64,000 bases of DNA from Haloechinothrix_A salitolerans (lineage in GTDB: Bacteria; Actinomycetota; Actinomycetes; Mycobacteriales; Pseudonocardiaceae): assembly GCF_039544105.1 (NCBI RefSeq), contig NZ_BAABLA010000024.1, one strand, 5' to 3'. Shown one piece after another: positions 43,601-52,316 of the stretch. Each line of letters begins with the position of its first letter. Position 1 is the first letter of the stretch. Made by a program: the position numbers and the translations under genes. The notes below the pieces were generated by a model, which saw nothing but the letters and a program-made list of their open reading frames with translations, was not told where the DNA came from and did not search any database.

Positions 43601-44431
43601 TCACTGTTGTGGCACGAAGCGCACTCGAAACGTCTTGGGCCACAGCTTGCCGGTGAGAAAGAAATACTCGCTTCCTGGAATCGCGGCGATGCCGTTGAGG
43701 ACATCGGCCGTCGCCTGTTCGGACGGTTCGAGCAGGCCGGAGGCGTCGATCTCTCCGGTGACCGTGCCCTCGCCGACGTCGATGCGCAGGATCGTGTCGG
43801 TTTGCCACACGTTCGCGTACACCGTGCCGTTGACGCACTCCAGCTCGTTGAGCCGGTCCACCCGTTCGCCACCGGATCGCACCCGCACCGACCCGGTTTC
43901 GGTGAACGTCTCGGGGTCACGGAACGTCAGCGTGCCCGAGCCGTCGCTCATCACCAGCCGTTCCTCTTCGGCCTGGTGGCACAGCCCCCAGCCCTCGCCG
44001 GAGTACTCGACGCGCTCGCGCTCGGCGAGGGTATCGGCGTCGCGGCGGATGGCGATGCCGTTCTGCCACGTCACCTGCCAGAGTGAGTCCTCGACTACCG
44101 TGATGCCCTCGCCGAACAGCGGCGGCGGTAGCGCGACGCGCGCTAGTTCCTCGCCGGTCGTGGTGTCGACGGCCCGCACCCAGGACTTGCCGACCCGGCC
44201 AGTACTCTCATACAGGACGCCGTGTGCGATCTCATATCCCTGTGTGAAAGCGTTTGTGTCATGTGGAAGCGTCTCCAGGACCTGCGCACGCAAGCGCTCG
44301 GGCGGTTGCGGCGCAACTATCCCGGCCTCACCATTGGTTTTCGTGCCCCTCGCCGGTTCACCGCTGGCGCCACATCCGGCGAGGGTAGCCCCGGCGAGCA
44401 GCATGCTCACGAGGAGCCTGGTCCCGATCAT
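43601..44431 (-). CDS. Secreted glutaminyl-peptide cyclotransferase (plant-type)
   Basis: A 276-aa lipoprotein with signal 'LLVSMLLAGATLAGC' followed by a beta-propeller of the plant/bacterial glutaminyl cyclase family: 'LPHDTNAFTQGYEI', 'LYESTGRVGKSWVRAVD', 'VEDSLWQVTWQNGIA', 'YSGEGWGLCHQAEEERLVMSDGS' and 'NELECVNGTVYANVWQTDTI'. It converts N-terminal Gln to pyroglutamate on exported peptides. ATG at 44431 starts the signal peptide. It is divergent from the DUF3027 gene across 60 bp. Confidence 0.88.
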   Translation of the reverse strand: MIGTRLLVSMLLAGATLAGCGASGEPARGTKTNGEAGIVAPQPPERLRAQVLETLPHDTNAFTQGYEIAHGVLYESTGRVGKSWVRAVDTTTGEELARVALPPPLFGEGITVVEDSLWQVTWQNGIAIRRDADTLAERERVEYSGEGWGLCHQAEEERLVMSDGSGTLTFRDPETFTETGSVRVRSGGERVDRLNELECVNGTVYANVWQTDTILRIDVGEGTVTGEIDASGLLEPSEQATADVLNGIAAIPGSEYFFLTGKLWPKTFRVRFVPQQ

Positions 44432-44491
44432 GAAGAGTCCGCTACGCACCAGCCACGCCTCTCTGCAGAGCCTGCGTTTATTCTCGAAACC

Positions 44492-45289
44492 ATGAGCTCG
44501 ACGTCGACCGCAACCGAGACCGCGCAGCCGCAACCAGCGCCTGAGCTGGTTGACGCGGTCGAACTGTCGCGCTCGGTTGCCCGCGACGAGGCCGCTGACC
44601 GCGGTTACGACCCGGGCTCTGTCGTCGGTGAGCATATCGGCGTCACGCCGGAAAGCCAGGACTGTGTCACCCATCTGTTCCATGCGGATGTGCCTGGTTA
44701 CCGGGGTTGGCGCTGGGAGGTCACCGTCGCCACGGCGGGCGAGGAGTTCCCGGTCACCGTCAGCGAGGTGCTGCTGCGCCCGGGCGAGGACGCGCTGGTC
44801 GCGAAGGACTGGGTGCCGTGGGAGCAGCGTGTGCGGCCCGGCGACCTCGGCATCGGCGACCTATTCCCGCCGGAGCCTGATGACGAGCGCCTCGTCCCGG
44901 CTTACCTACAGAGCGATGACCCCGCTGTCGAGGACGTCGCGATGGACGTCGGCCTCGGCCGCGAGCGGGTGATGTCGCGCACCGGAAGGCTCGAAGCGGC
45001 CGCCAGATGGCGCTCCGGCGAGTTCGGCCCTCGTTCGGACATGGCGCGCAGCGTGCGCGAGCCGTGTGGGACTTGTGGGTTCTACCTGCCGCTCGCCGGG
45101 TCGCTGAGCGCGGCGTTCGGCGTGTGTGGCAACGAGATCGCGCCCGCTGACGGCCACGTCGTCCACGTCGAGTACGGCTGCGGCGCGCACTCCGAGATCG
45201 TGGTCGACAAGAGCGCCCCCGTCCCCGTCGCGGACCTGATCTACGACGACTCGCTGCTGGACGTCGAACCGCATGCCAGCTCCCGGTGA
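44492..45289 (+). CDS. DUF3027 protein with putative zinc ribbon
   Basis: A 265-aa protein of DUF3027. Visible are 'GYRGWRWEVTVATA', 'WVPWEQRVRPGDLGIGDLFPP' and a cysteine-rich block 'CGTCGFYLPLAGS' ... 'GVCGNEIAPADG' ... 'VEYGCGAHSE' whose spacing suggests one metal site. Function is unknown. Its stop overlaps the start of the GHKL ATPase gene as GTGA, so the two are likely made together. Confidence 0.82.
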   Translation: MSSTSTATETAQPQPAPELVDAVELSRSVARDEAADRGYDPGSVVGEHIGVTPESQDCVTHLFHADVPGYRGWRWEVTVATAGEEFPVTVSEVLLRPGEDALVAKDWVPWEQRVRPGDLGIGDLFPPEPDDERLVPAYLQSDDPAVEDVAMDVGLGRERVMSRTGRLEAAARWRSGEFGPRSDMARSVREPCGTCGFYLPLAGSLSAAFGVCGNEIAPADGHVVHVEYGCGAHSEIVVDKSAPVPVADLIYDDSLLDVEPHASSR

Positions 45290-48279
45290 CGGCTGACCCG
45301 TTCGATACCGCCGCGCTGCGCGACGCCGTCGTCCAGGCGTGGCGTGCGTCGCCGACCCGGTTCACCGAGGACGCGAACTCCGAGGAGGACCTGCGCATCG
45401 GCGGCTACGCCGATCGGCTGTTCGTCGAGTTGGCGCAGAACGCCGCGGACGCGGCGACCTTGGCGGGGGTGCCGGGCCGGGTGCGGGTGTCGGTGGTCGA
45501 CTCGGAGCTGCGGGTCGCGAACACCGGCGCCACGCTGGACGCCGATGGCGTCGCCGCGCTCGCGTCGCTGCGGGCCTCGGCCAAGCGCGGCGGCGTGACG
45601 GTCGGCCGGTTCGGCGTGGGCTTCGCCGCGGTTCTCGCGGTGTCGAGCGAACCTCGTGTGGTCTCGCGCACCGGTGGTGTGGCGTTCTCGGAGGCGTTGA
45701 CAAGGGACGTCGTCTCGGAGTCGCCGGAGCTGGCTGACCAGGTGCGCAGGCGCGATGGCGCGGTCCCGGTGCTGCGGCTGCCGTGGCCGACGGATGAGAC
45801 GCCGCCGGAGGGCTTCGATACCGAGGTGCGCCTACCGTTGCGCCCGGACGTCGACGTCGAACGGCTACTGGCCGACATCACCGCTGAGATCGACGACGTC
45901 TTGCTCACCCTGCCCGCGCTGACGCGGGTCGAGCTGCCCGACGCGGTGTGGACCCGCTCCGGCCCCAGCGCCGTGTCCCCCGTTCCCGACGTCGTGTCCC
46001 CCGTCCCGGACGTGGTGGCGATCGCGCGCGATGGCGAGCCGGTCCGCCGGTGGCTGGTGCGCGAGACGAGTGGGGACTTCACGGCCGCGCAGGTGGCGAC
46101 GTTGGGCATTGAGGCGGTGCCCCGGTGGACGGCGCTGTGGGCGCTGCCGGTCGACGTCTCCGGCGCGCCGTGCCCCCTGGAGCGCGACGTCCTGCATGCC
46201 CCGACCGCCACCGACGAGCGAATGACGTTGCCAGCGCGGTTGATCGCATCGGTACCGGTCGAACCGTCGCGACGGCGGGTGCTCGCCGGTCCCGCGGTGT
46301 CGGCCGTCCTCGCCGCTGCCGCGGAGTCGTACCTGGACTTGGTGCGCTCCGTCGCGCCGGCGGAGCGCCTGGCGCTGGTCCCGTCGTCCGGGTTTCCGGC
46401 ATCCGATGTGGACGCCACGTTGCGTGAGGAGATCACCGAGCGGCTCCGGACGTCCGCCTGGCTCCCGCGCGCGGGCGGCGGAGAACTGTCCGGTGCAGAG
46501 GCGAAGGTGCTCGACGTCGACCTGCCGGATCTCGGCGCGCTACTCGGTGAGGTGCTGTCCGATATGGCCGCGCCCCTAGGGCCCGGTGCGCTCCGCCCGC
46601 TGGCGCCGCTTGGTGTCACGACGCTGACCGTGGCCGACGCCGTGGACGGCTTGGCGGGGATCACGAGACCCGTGGGCTGGTGGCGCGAGCTGTATGACGT
46701 TCTGACCGCCGCGCTCGACGCTCACGCCGTGAGCGCGGACGCGTTGTCCGGACTCCCGGTGCCCCTGATCGACGGTCGCCTTGTCACTGGCGTGCGCGGC
46801 GTGCTGCTGCCTGAGGTCGCCGAACAAGAGGTGCTCGAGCTGCTGGCCGAGGCGGATGTCGTCGGCCTGCACGTCGCGGATCCCGACGTCGCGCACCCGC
46901 TGCTGCGACGGATCGGGGCGGACGTCGTCGACGCGCCGGGGTTGCTGTCGGCGCCAGCGCTGCGGGCGGCGGTGGAACGCAGCGTCCCGGACGCCTCGGC
47001 GGGCATGGACGTCGGGGCGCTCGTGCGGTTGGTGCTGCGGTTGGTGTCCGACAGCTCCGGCGGCTCCGATCCCGGCTGGCTCGGCGCGCTCGCGCTGCCT
47101 GCTTCCGATGGCGGTTGGCGGCGCGCCGACGAGTTGCTGCTGCCGTCCTCGCCGCTGCTCGACGTCTTCGCGGACGACGCGATCGGTGACGACGCCGCCC
47201 TTGACGTCGTCGACAAGGACTTCGCCGCGCGATGGCCTGTCGAGACGCTGCGGATGGTCGGCGTGCTCGACACTTTCGCCGTGGTCAGCGACCCGGAACC
47301 GGTCGAACCCGATCACGACCTACCGGACGAGCGAGAATGGTGGGACGCGCGCGCCGAGGTACCCGCCACACTGCTCGCGGTGCGCGACCTGGACCTGGTC
47401 GACGACGACGCCTGGCCTGCCGCCCTCCGGCTGCTCTCCGCCCAGCGCGAGACGTGGGAGGCCGTGACCGCGCCAGGCGGGCACACCGGATGGTGGCTCG
47501 CCCGATTCGCCGTACTCGGCGGCCATGCGCCGTGCCACTGGCGACTCCCGGAGTGCGAGGCGCTCGCGGGGCTGTACGACTCGGTGCCGGACGTCGGGTT
47601 GAGCCACGCCGTGCTTGCCGCCGCCGGCGTGCGGGACAGCCTTGACGTTTCCGATGCCGATGACGCCGAAGACCTGCTTGACCGGCTGGCTGACCCTTCC
47701 CGCGAGCCGCGCCAGGGTGTTGTGCTGCGGGCGCACGCCGCGCTGGCCGCGTTACCGCCGGGGGCCGCGGCGGCCGTCAGTCCGCCGGATGCCGTGCGGG
47801 TGCTGGATGGCAGCGTCGTCGACGCCGACGCGGTGGGCGCTCTGGACGCGCCGTGGCTCGTGGGCGTCGTTGACCCGGCGACGTTGGTCGCGGCCGATAC
47901 CGTCGCGGTGGCTGATGCGCTCGCCGACGTGCTTGACGTCCCACTGGCCAGCGAGCGGGCGGCGGGCGTGGTGGTGTCCTCGGGGGAGCTGATCGGCTGG
48001 TCCGAGCTGAGCGCGGTATGCGTCGTCGCTGAGCTGCTGGGCCTCGACGTCCCGGAGGGCGGCGTCGGCCTGCATCCCGGCCTTGAGGTCCGCCTCCATG
48101 GGGCCGGTGGCGCCACGGTGTCCGCGTCGTGGTGGGTGGACGACGACGGCGTGCTCCATGCCGACGACAGCGAGCCCGGTCTTGCCCGTGCCTTCGCTCA
48201 CGCCACGGACCGCTGGGACCTCCGCCACCTCATCGAGGCCCTGCTAGCCGACCCCACGGCGACGACGCTGCTCGCGTGA
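45286..48279 (+). CDS. Sacsin-like GHKL (HSP90-fold) ATPase, 997 aa
   Basis: A large protein with an N-terminal HSP90/sacsin-type nucleotide-binding domain: N-box 'LFVELAQNAADAATLA' at about 44-59, G1 'VANTGATLD', and G2 'VGRFGVGFAAVLAVS'. The remaining 800 residues are Val/Asp/Leu-rich without a recognised domain. Related sacsin-repeat proteins act as chaperone-like ATPases, but no bacterial function is established for this group. A 21-bp repeat at 45972-46013 adds VSPVPDV twice in frame. The gene is translationally coupled to the DUF3027 gene and convergent with DUF2530, 20 bp away. Confidence 0.82.
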   Translation: MTADPFDTAALRDAVVQAWRASPTRFTEDANSEEDLRIGGYADRLFVELAQNAADAATLAGVPGRVRVSVVDSELRVANTGATLDADGVAALASLRASAKRGGVTVGRFGVGFAAVLAVSSEPRVVSRTGGVAFSEALTRDVVSESPELADQVRRRDGAVPVLRLPWPTDETPPEGFDTEVRLPLRPDVDVERLLADITAEIDDVLLTLPALTRVELPDAVWTRSGPSAVSPVPDVVSPVPDVVAIARDGEPVRRWLVRETSGDFTAAQVATLGIEAVPRWTALWALPVDVSGAPCPLERDVLHAPTATDERMTLPARLIASVPVEPSRRRVLAGPAVSAVLAAAAESYLDLVRSVAPAERLALVPSSGFPASDVDATLREEITERLRTSAWLPRAGGGELSGAEAKVLDVDLPDLGALLGEVLSDMAAPLGPGALRPLAPLGVTTLTVADAVDGLAGITRPVGWWRELYDVLTAALDAHAVSADALSGLPVPLIDGRLVTGVRGVLLPEVAEQEVLELLAEADVVGLHVADPDVAHPLLRRIGADVVDAPGLLSAPALRAAVERSVPDASAGMDVGALVRLVLRLVSDSSGGSDPGWLGALALPASDGGWRRADELLLPSSPLLDVFADDAIGDDAALDVVDKDFAARWPVETLRMVGVLDTFAVVSDPEPVEPDHDLPDEREWWDARAEVPATLLAVRDLDLVDDDAWPAALRLLSAQRETWEAVTAPGGHTGWWLARFAVLGGHAPCHWRLPECEALAGLYDSVPDVGLSHAVLAAAGVRDSLDVSDADDAEDLLDRLADPSREPRQGVVLRAHAALAALPPGAAAAVSPPDAVRVLDGSVVDADAVGALDAPWLVGVVDPATLVAADTVAVADALADVLDVPLASERAAGVVVSSGELIGWSELSAVCVVAELLGLDVPEGGVGLHPGLEVRLHGAGGATVSASWWVDDDGVLHADDSEPGLARAFAHATDRWDLRHLIEALLADPTATTLLA
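45972..46013 (+). repeat. 21-bp tandem repeat, copy D (two units, in frame in coding sequence)
   Basis: Units at 45972-45992 and 45993-46013 read CGTGTCCCCCGT(T)CCCG(G)ACGT, with the same 21-nt period as copies A-C. They translate to VSPVPDV repeated twice inside the GHKL ATPase. Confidence 0.8.
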
Positions 48280-48299
48280 GGACACGGCCCGCCAGACGG

Positions 48300-48575
48300 T
48301 CACAACCCCCGCTGGGCCCCTCGGGAGCCGCTGCGGGAGGCGCGGCGCTGCCAGGCGACGATGCTCAACCCCACGCCGCCGAGGGCGACGCCCGCGATCG
48401 ACGTCCGGATCCAGAGATCGGCGTCGTGGCCGAACCAGACGGCCAGCACCACGAGTGTGGCAAGCGTGATCGCCCAGATCGACGTCCCGACCAGCACCGC
48501 GGGTGTGAGGTCGACCAGCGGCTTTGGCAGCTCGGGTGGTGTGGCTGGCGCCACGTCGTCAGGCGGGTTGGTCAC
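48300..48575 (-). CDS. DUF2530 small membrane protein
   Basis: A 91-aa protein with two transmembrane stretches ('TSIWAITLATLVVLAVWF' and 'TSIAGVALGGVGLSIVAW') after a Pro-rich N-terminus. The length is the same as the mycobacterial protein in the same position next to the MarR gene. GTG at 48575 was chosen on homologue length; the start region is 40 bp from the divergent MarR start. Function unknown. Confidence 0.82.
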   Translation of the reverse strand: MTNPPDDVAPATPPELPKPLVDLTPAVLVGTSIWAITLATLVVLAVWFGHDADLWIRTSIAGVALGGVGLSIVAWQRRASRSGSRGAQRGL

Positions 48576-48614
48576 GGTATCAAGCGTACTGCCAGCGCTC
48601 GGTAGGCTGACGAA

Positions 48615-49046
48615 ATGGCACAAGCGGCGCATGAACGCACCCTCGCCAGCCAGCTGCGGCTCGCGGTCGTGAGGCTCAATCGTCGGTTACGCGCACAGCA
48701 CCCGCAGTCGAGCGTGTCGCTGACGCAACTGTCGGCGATGTCGACGTTGCACAAGTGCGGCGCACTGACGCCTGGCAGGCTTGCCGCGAAGGAAGGTGTG
48801 CAGCCGCCGTCGATGACAAGGGTGATCGCCGCGCTGGAACGGCTTGGCTACGTCGAGCGGCAGCCGCACCCGACCGATGGCAGGCAGGCGATCGTCGAGT
48901 TGAGCGACTCGGGCAGGGAGTACGTCGAGGCCACGATCTCGGCGCGGGAGGCGTGGCTCGACGAGCGGCTGGCGAAGCTGTCGTCCGACGAACGCGAGAT
49001 TCTCAGCGAGGCCGCCGAGATCATCGAGCGAATGGCGGGGCGGTGA
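48615..49046 (+). CDS. MarR-family transcriptional regulator
   Basis: A 143-aa MarR protein with a winged helix-turn-helix: 'LSAMSTLHKCGALTPGRLAAKEGVQPPSMTRVIAALERLGYVERQPHPTDGRQAIVELSDSG'. The Arg in 'DGRQ' is the wing residue that contacts DNA in this family. The divergent DUF2530 gene is a candidate target. Ligand unknown. The ATG at 48615 is well placed after GGTAGGCTGACGAA. Confidence 0.9.
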   Translation: MAQAAHERTLASQLRLAVVRLNRRLRAQHPQSSVSLTQLSAMSTLHKCGALTPGRLAAKEGVQPPSMTRVIAALERLGYVERQPHPTDGRQAIVELSDSGREYVEATISAREAWLDERLAKLSSDEREILSEAAEIIERMAGR

Positions 49047-49069
49047 AGCGCACCCCTTGCGCGACCGAG

Positions 49070-49088
49070 CGAGGTTAGGCTAACCTAA
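49070..49088. promoter_or_regulatory. Near-perfect DtxR/IdeR iron box in a convergent gap
   Basis: CGAGGTTAGGCTAACCTAA matches 17 of 19 positions of the IdeR/DmdR consensus and is a better match than the box before sbnA. It lies 24 bp after the MarR stop and before a strong hairpin. No annotated gene starts downstream of it on either strand. Confidence 0.82.
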
Positions 49089-49132
49089 TCAACGTCCGCT
49101 TCGTGGTGGGAGCGGCAGTCAGTTCGGGAACA

Positions 49133-49171
49133 GACGAGGCCCGTGGCGGAGCAAGCGCCACGGGCCTCGTC
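49133..49171. terminator. Bidirectional hairpin terminator between marR and nat
   Basis: GACGAGGCCCGTGGCG (49133-49148) pairs perfectly with CGCCACGGGCCTCGTC (49156-49171) around a 7-nt loop. It is a 16-bp stem in the gap between convergent genes. Confidence 0.82.
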
Positions 49172-49181
49172 GCGCGTAAGG

Positions 49182-49943
49182 CTACGTGCCAACGCGCGGT
49201 ACTTGATCAAGGTGGATGCCGAAGCGCGACCGGTACGTGGCCAGGATCTCGGCGTCGTCGCTCAGCGTGGTTTCTTTCCGCTCACCGTCGATCGTCTCGA
49301 TGAGGCGGTCGCCGCTGAGGGTGACGCGGCCGGACGCCGTTGGCAGCGAGCACGTGACTGACCGGGTGAAGTGGGAGTCGGACGACGTCGACTGCCACCA
49401 GCACGTCGGGACGAAGTCGCTCAGCTCGCGCGGCCGGAGTTCGAGGCGGTACACGGGTTTCTCGTTCGCGTAGATGTCAACGTCGCCGTCTGGCCTGGCG
49501 GCTAGCCGGAACACGCCCTCGGGGTCGTGCTGCGGTGCCTCACTAGCCAGCCGTAGCGGATGCCGCGTGTGCCGGCCGAATCCGACGTCGACCAGCCACT
49601 CGCCGACCCGTAGTGCCATGTGGTCGAACGGCGGGCCGAGCGTGTCATCGTCGCGGTAGACCTTGGCCGAGAGCGGTGAGACGTCGAAGCCGAGCGCGCG
49701 CAGCAGCATCGCGAACGCGCCGTTCAGCTCGTAGCAGAATCCACCCCTGCGGCGGTGGACGATCTTGTCGTGCAGTGCGTCCGCGTCCAGCCTGATGGGC
49801 TCGCCGATGTGGATGGACAGGTTCTCGAACGGCACCGTGTCCAGGTGTCGTTCGTGCAGCTCGTGCAGGACTTCAGGGGTGGGCGCGGTTGGCCGTCGCG
49901 CGCCGATGCGCGCGAGGTAGGCGTCGATCTGGGTGTCGTCCAC
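49182..49943 (-). CDS. nat: Arylamine N-acetyltransferase
   Basis: Transfers acetyl from acetyl-CoA to arylamines, or related acyl groups in actinobacteria. The catalytic triad is complete: Cys70 in 'HRRRGGFCYELNG', His108 in 'PPFDHMALRV' and Asp119 in 'WLVDVGFGRH'. GTG at 49943 gives 253 aa and matches where homologues begin ('MxLDAYFxRI'); an upstream ATG at 50012 would add 23 residues but abuts the sodA hairpin and has no ribosome site. Neither start has a strong Shine-Dalgarno sequence. Confidence 0.9.
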   Translation of the reverse strand: MDDTQIDAYLARIGARRPTAPTPEVLHELHERHLDTVPFENLSIHIGEPIRLDADALHDKIVHRRRGGFCYELNGAFAMLLRALGFDVSPLSAKVYRDDDTLGPPFDHMALRVGEWLVDVGFGRHTRHPLRLASEAPQHDPEGVFRLAARPDGDVDIYANEKPVYRLELRPRELSDFVPTCWWQSTSSDSHFTRSVTCSLPTASGRVTLSGDRLIETIDGERKETTLSDDAEILATYRSRFGIHLDQVPRVGT

Positions 49944-50013
49944 GCGATCGAGCGTGGCACTTCGAGTGCACTCGAGGTCAAGGGGCACCACCGTCAGGCA
50001 GTCGTCAGACATA

Positions 50014-50060
50014 GTGAAGGGCGTCTTCGCGACGCTATGTGTTGCGAAGACGCCCTTCAC
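50014..50060. terminator. GTGAAGGGC-type hairpin after sodA
   Basis: GTGAAGGGCGTCTTCGC (50014-50030) pairs perfectly with GCGAAGACGCCCTTCAC (50044-50060). It lies 18 nt past the sodA stop in the direction of transcription. The arm sequence is shared with the hairpin at 56629-56675, which follows serC. Confidence 0.8.
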
Positions 50061-50077
50061 ACGGCGCGAGTGGAGCC

Positions 50078-50701
50078 TCAGCTCAGCAGCAGGCCGTTGC
50101 CGCCAGCGACGGCGTTGTCGAAGCGCTTGCCGATCTCCGCCCAGTCGTAGACGTTCCAGAGCGCCTTGACGTAGTCCGGCTTCACGTTCTTGTACTGCAG
50201 GTAGAAGGCGTGCTCCCACATGTCAGTCATCAGAATCGGGACGGTGGGCAGCGCCATGTTGTTGTGGTGGTCGCGCAGCTGCTGGATGATCAGCTTCTTG
50301 GCGATCGGGTCCCAGGACAGCGCCGTCCAGCCGTTGCCCTGGATGGTGGTGGCGACCGCTTCGTAGTGCGCCTTGAACTTGTCCCAGGAGCCGAAGCTGT
50401 CGTCGATCGCCGCGGCCAGCTCACCGGTCGGCTTGTCGCCGCCGTTCGGCGAGAGGATCTTCCACCACACGACGTGGTTGGCGTGGCCGGCGAGGTTGAA
50501 CGCCAGCGTCGTCTCCAGGCCGACGATGGAGCCGAAGTCGCCGGAGTCGCGTGCGGCGGCGAGCTTCTCCATCGTGTCGTTCGCGCCCTTGACGTAGGTC
50601 GCGTGGTGCTTGCTGTGGTGCAGCTCGTTGATCTCGCCGGAGATGTGCGGCTCGAGCGCGCCGTAGTCGTAGTCCAGGTCAGGGAGCTCGTACAGAGCCA
50701 T
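50078..50701 (-). CDS. sodA: Superoxide dismutase, Fe/Mn type
   Basis: Dismutates superoxide. The 207-aa protein has all four metal ligands: His28 ('NELHHSKHH'), His76 ('GHANHVVWW'), Asp160 and His164 ('DMWEHAFYLQY'). A strong AAGGAGGGG site precedes the ATG. Metal choice (Fe or Mn) cannot be settled by eye. A GTGAAGGGC hairpin follows the gene. Codon use is strongly biased, as expected for an abundant protein. Confidence 0.95.
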   Translation of the reverse strand: MALYELPDLDYDYGALEPHISGEINELHHSKHHATYVKGANDTMEKLAAARDSGDFGSIVGLETTLAFNLAGHANHVVWWKILSPNGGDKPTGELAAAIDDSFGSWDKFKAHYEAVATTIQGNGWTALSWDPIAKKLIIQQLRDHHNNMALPTVPILMTDMWEHAFYLQYKNVKPDYVKALWNVYDWAEIGKRFDNAVAGGNGLLLS

Positions 50702-50834
50702 CGCCCCTCCTTGAGGTTGACGCGGGTAAGTAGTCCGTGCGTACCCAACCTAATAGGGATCCAATCCACGGGCGAACCGGGTGATCAACGTGACGTCATC
50801 GCGTCGTTGTTGCCCACGATGTGGGAGCCAGCGC

Positions 50835-52316
50835 CTACCGCCAGGTGTGCACCGGGTCGCCCGCGTGCATGTGGTCGGTGTAGCGGGTCAGCATGTCGCG
50901 CAGCGCGGACTCCCGATCCGCTCCGGCGCGTTCCAGCCGGTCGACGCAGTCGCGCTGCCATGACGATCCGGTGCGGCGCGCGATGCAGCGCTGTTCGATG
51001 ATGCCGAGATAGCGATCCGCCGCCTGCGCGGACACCCCCGCCGAGATCAACCCCTCGTACGCGAGCGGCAGCAGCACGCGCAGCACCAGGTCGTCCGGCC
51101 GCGTCCAGCCGACGTCCGGCCAGTAGAGCTGGGCGTCCATGCCGTCGCGGGCGCCGCGTTCGAGGTTCTCCTCCGCCGCCTTGAAGGCCATCGCCGACCA
51201 CACCGGACGTTCCGCCCGCGCCAGCGCGCATTGTGCGCCGTAGAAGAACGCGGCATTGGCGACGACGTCGGCCACGGTCGGTCCCGCTGGCAGCACCCGG
51301 TTCTCCACGCGCAGGTGCGCCATGCCGTCGACGACGTCGTACACCGGACGGTTCCAGCGCCACACCGTGCCGTTGTGCATGCGCAGCTCGGTCAGCCGCG
51401 GCGCGCCGCCCGCTTCCAGCACGTCCATCGGGTCTTCGGGGTCGGTTTCGGTGAGTAGGCCGGGAAAGTACCGGACGTTCTCCTCGAACAGGTCGAAGAT
51501 CGACGTGATCCATTTCTCACCGAACCACACCCTCGGCCGGACGCCCTGGTTCTTCAGCTCCCGCGACCGGGTATCGGTGGACTGCAGGAAAAGTGGAATC
51601 CGTGTCTCGTGCCAGAGGGCCTTGCCGAGCAGGAACGGCGAGTTAGCGCCGATCGCGAGCTGCACGCCCGCCAGGCACTGCGACGCGTTCCAGTAGGGCG
51701 CGAACTCGTCAGGCCCGACCTGGAGGTGCAACTGCGCGGAAGTGCATGCCGCTTCTGGCAGGATCGAGTCGGCCTGGCTGCGAAGCATCTCCGGACGTCG
51801 TCCCGGCAGCGGCGGGCCCTCCATGGCGAGGTGGGTGAGTTCGCCGCGCGCGGCGATGATCTCGTCGTTGAGCAGGGCGTACCGCGCGTTGCTCGTGAAC
51901 CACTTCGACTCGAAGTGCTCCTCGGTCAACGTCGGCAGGATGCCGATCATGGCGAGGCTCGCGCCCGCCTCGCCGGCCGCGACGTCGGCCTTGGCGAGGT
52001 AGGCGCGTAGTTGGGTGTCCCATTCGAGCAGCGCGTCGCCCTCAAGCGCCCGGGGTGGCACGTTGAGTTCGAGGTTGTGCTGGCCGAGCTCCGCGGTGAA
52101 CACCGGATCGTCGAGTTGATCGAGCACCTCGCCGTTGCTCATCGACGGCCGCATGCCACCGTCGATGAGGTTCAGCTCCAGTTCGAGTCCGATCCGCTGT
52201 GGTTGCGTGCGGAACCGGCCCTCCGCCAGCATCTGCTCTATCGAATCGAGGCAGCGCTGTACTTTGTAGCGATAGTGCGCCCTGTCGGTGGAGTTCGCCA
52301 GTACGTCGTTGCCCAT
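50835..52316 (-). CDS. Glutamate-cysteine ligase family protein (GCS2 type)
   Basis: A 493-aa carboxylate-amine ligase of the GCS2/YbdK superfamily. It shows 'QRIGLELELNLID', 'ELGQHNLELNVPP', 'AACTSAQLHLQVGPDEFAPYWN' and 'LRMHNGTVWRWNRPVYD'. These fit gamma-glutamyl ligases, but actinobacteria with mycothiol need no glutathione, so the substrate is uncertain. It is transcribed toward sodA, 133 bp away, and is divergent from the SpoU methylase. Confidence 0.86.
   Translation of the reverse strand: MGNDVLANSTDRAHYRYKVQRCLDSIEQMLAEGRFRTQPQRIGLELELNLIDGGMRPSMSNGEVLDQLDDPVFTAELGQHNLELNVPPRALEGDALLEWDTQLRAYLAKADVAAGEAGASLAMIGILPTLTEEHFESKWFTSNARYALLNDEIIAARGELTHLAMEGPPLPGRRPEMLRSQADSILPEAACTSAQLHLQVGPDEFAPYWNASQCLAGVQLAIGANSPFLLGKALWHETRIPLFLQSTDTRSRELKNQGVRPRVWFGEKWITSIFDLFEENVRYFPGLLTETDPEDPMDVLEAGGAPRLTELRMHNGTVWRWNRPVYDVVDGMAHLRVENRVLPAGPTVADVVANAAFFYGAQCALARAERPVWSAMAFKAAEENLERGARDGMDAQLYWPDVGWTRPDDLVLRVLLPLAYEGLISAGVSAQAADRYLGIIEQRCIARRTGSSWQRDCVDRLERAGADRESALRDMLTRYTDHMHAGDPVHTWR

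Noticed and set aside
49103..49361. Small open frames downstream of the orphan iron box
   Set aside because: They run across the terminator hairpin and the nat coding strand and have no ribosome site. I prefer no protein gene here.
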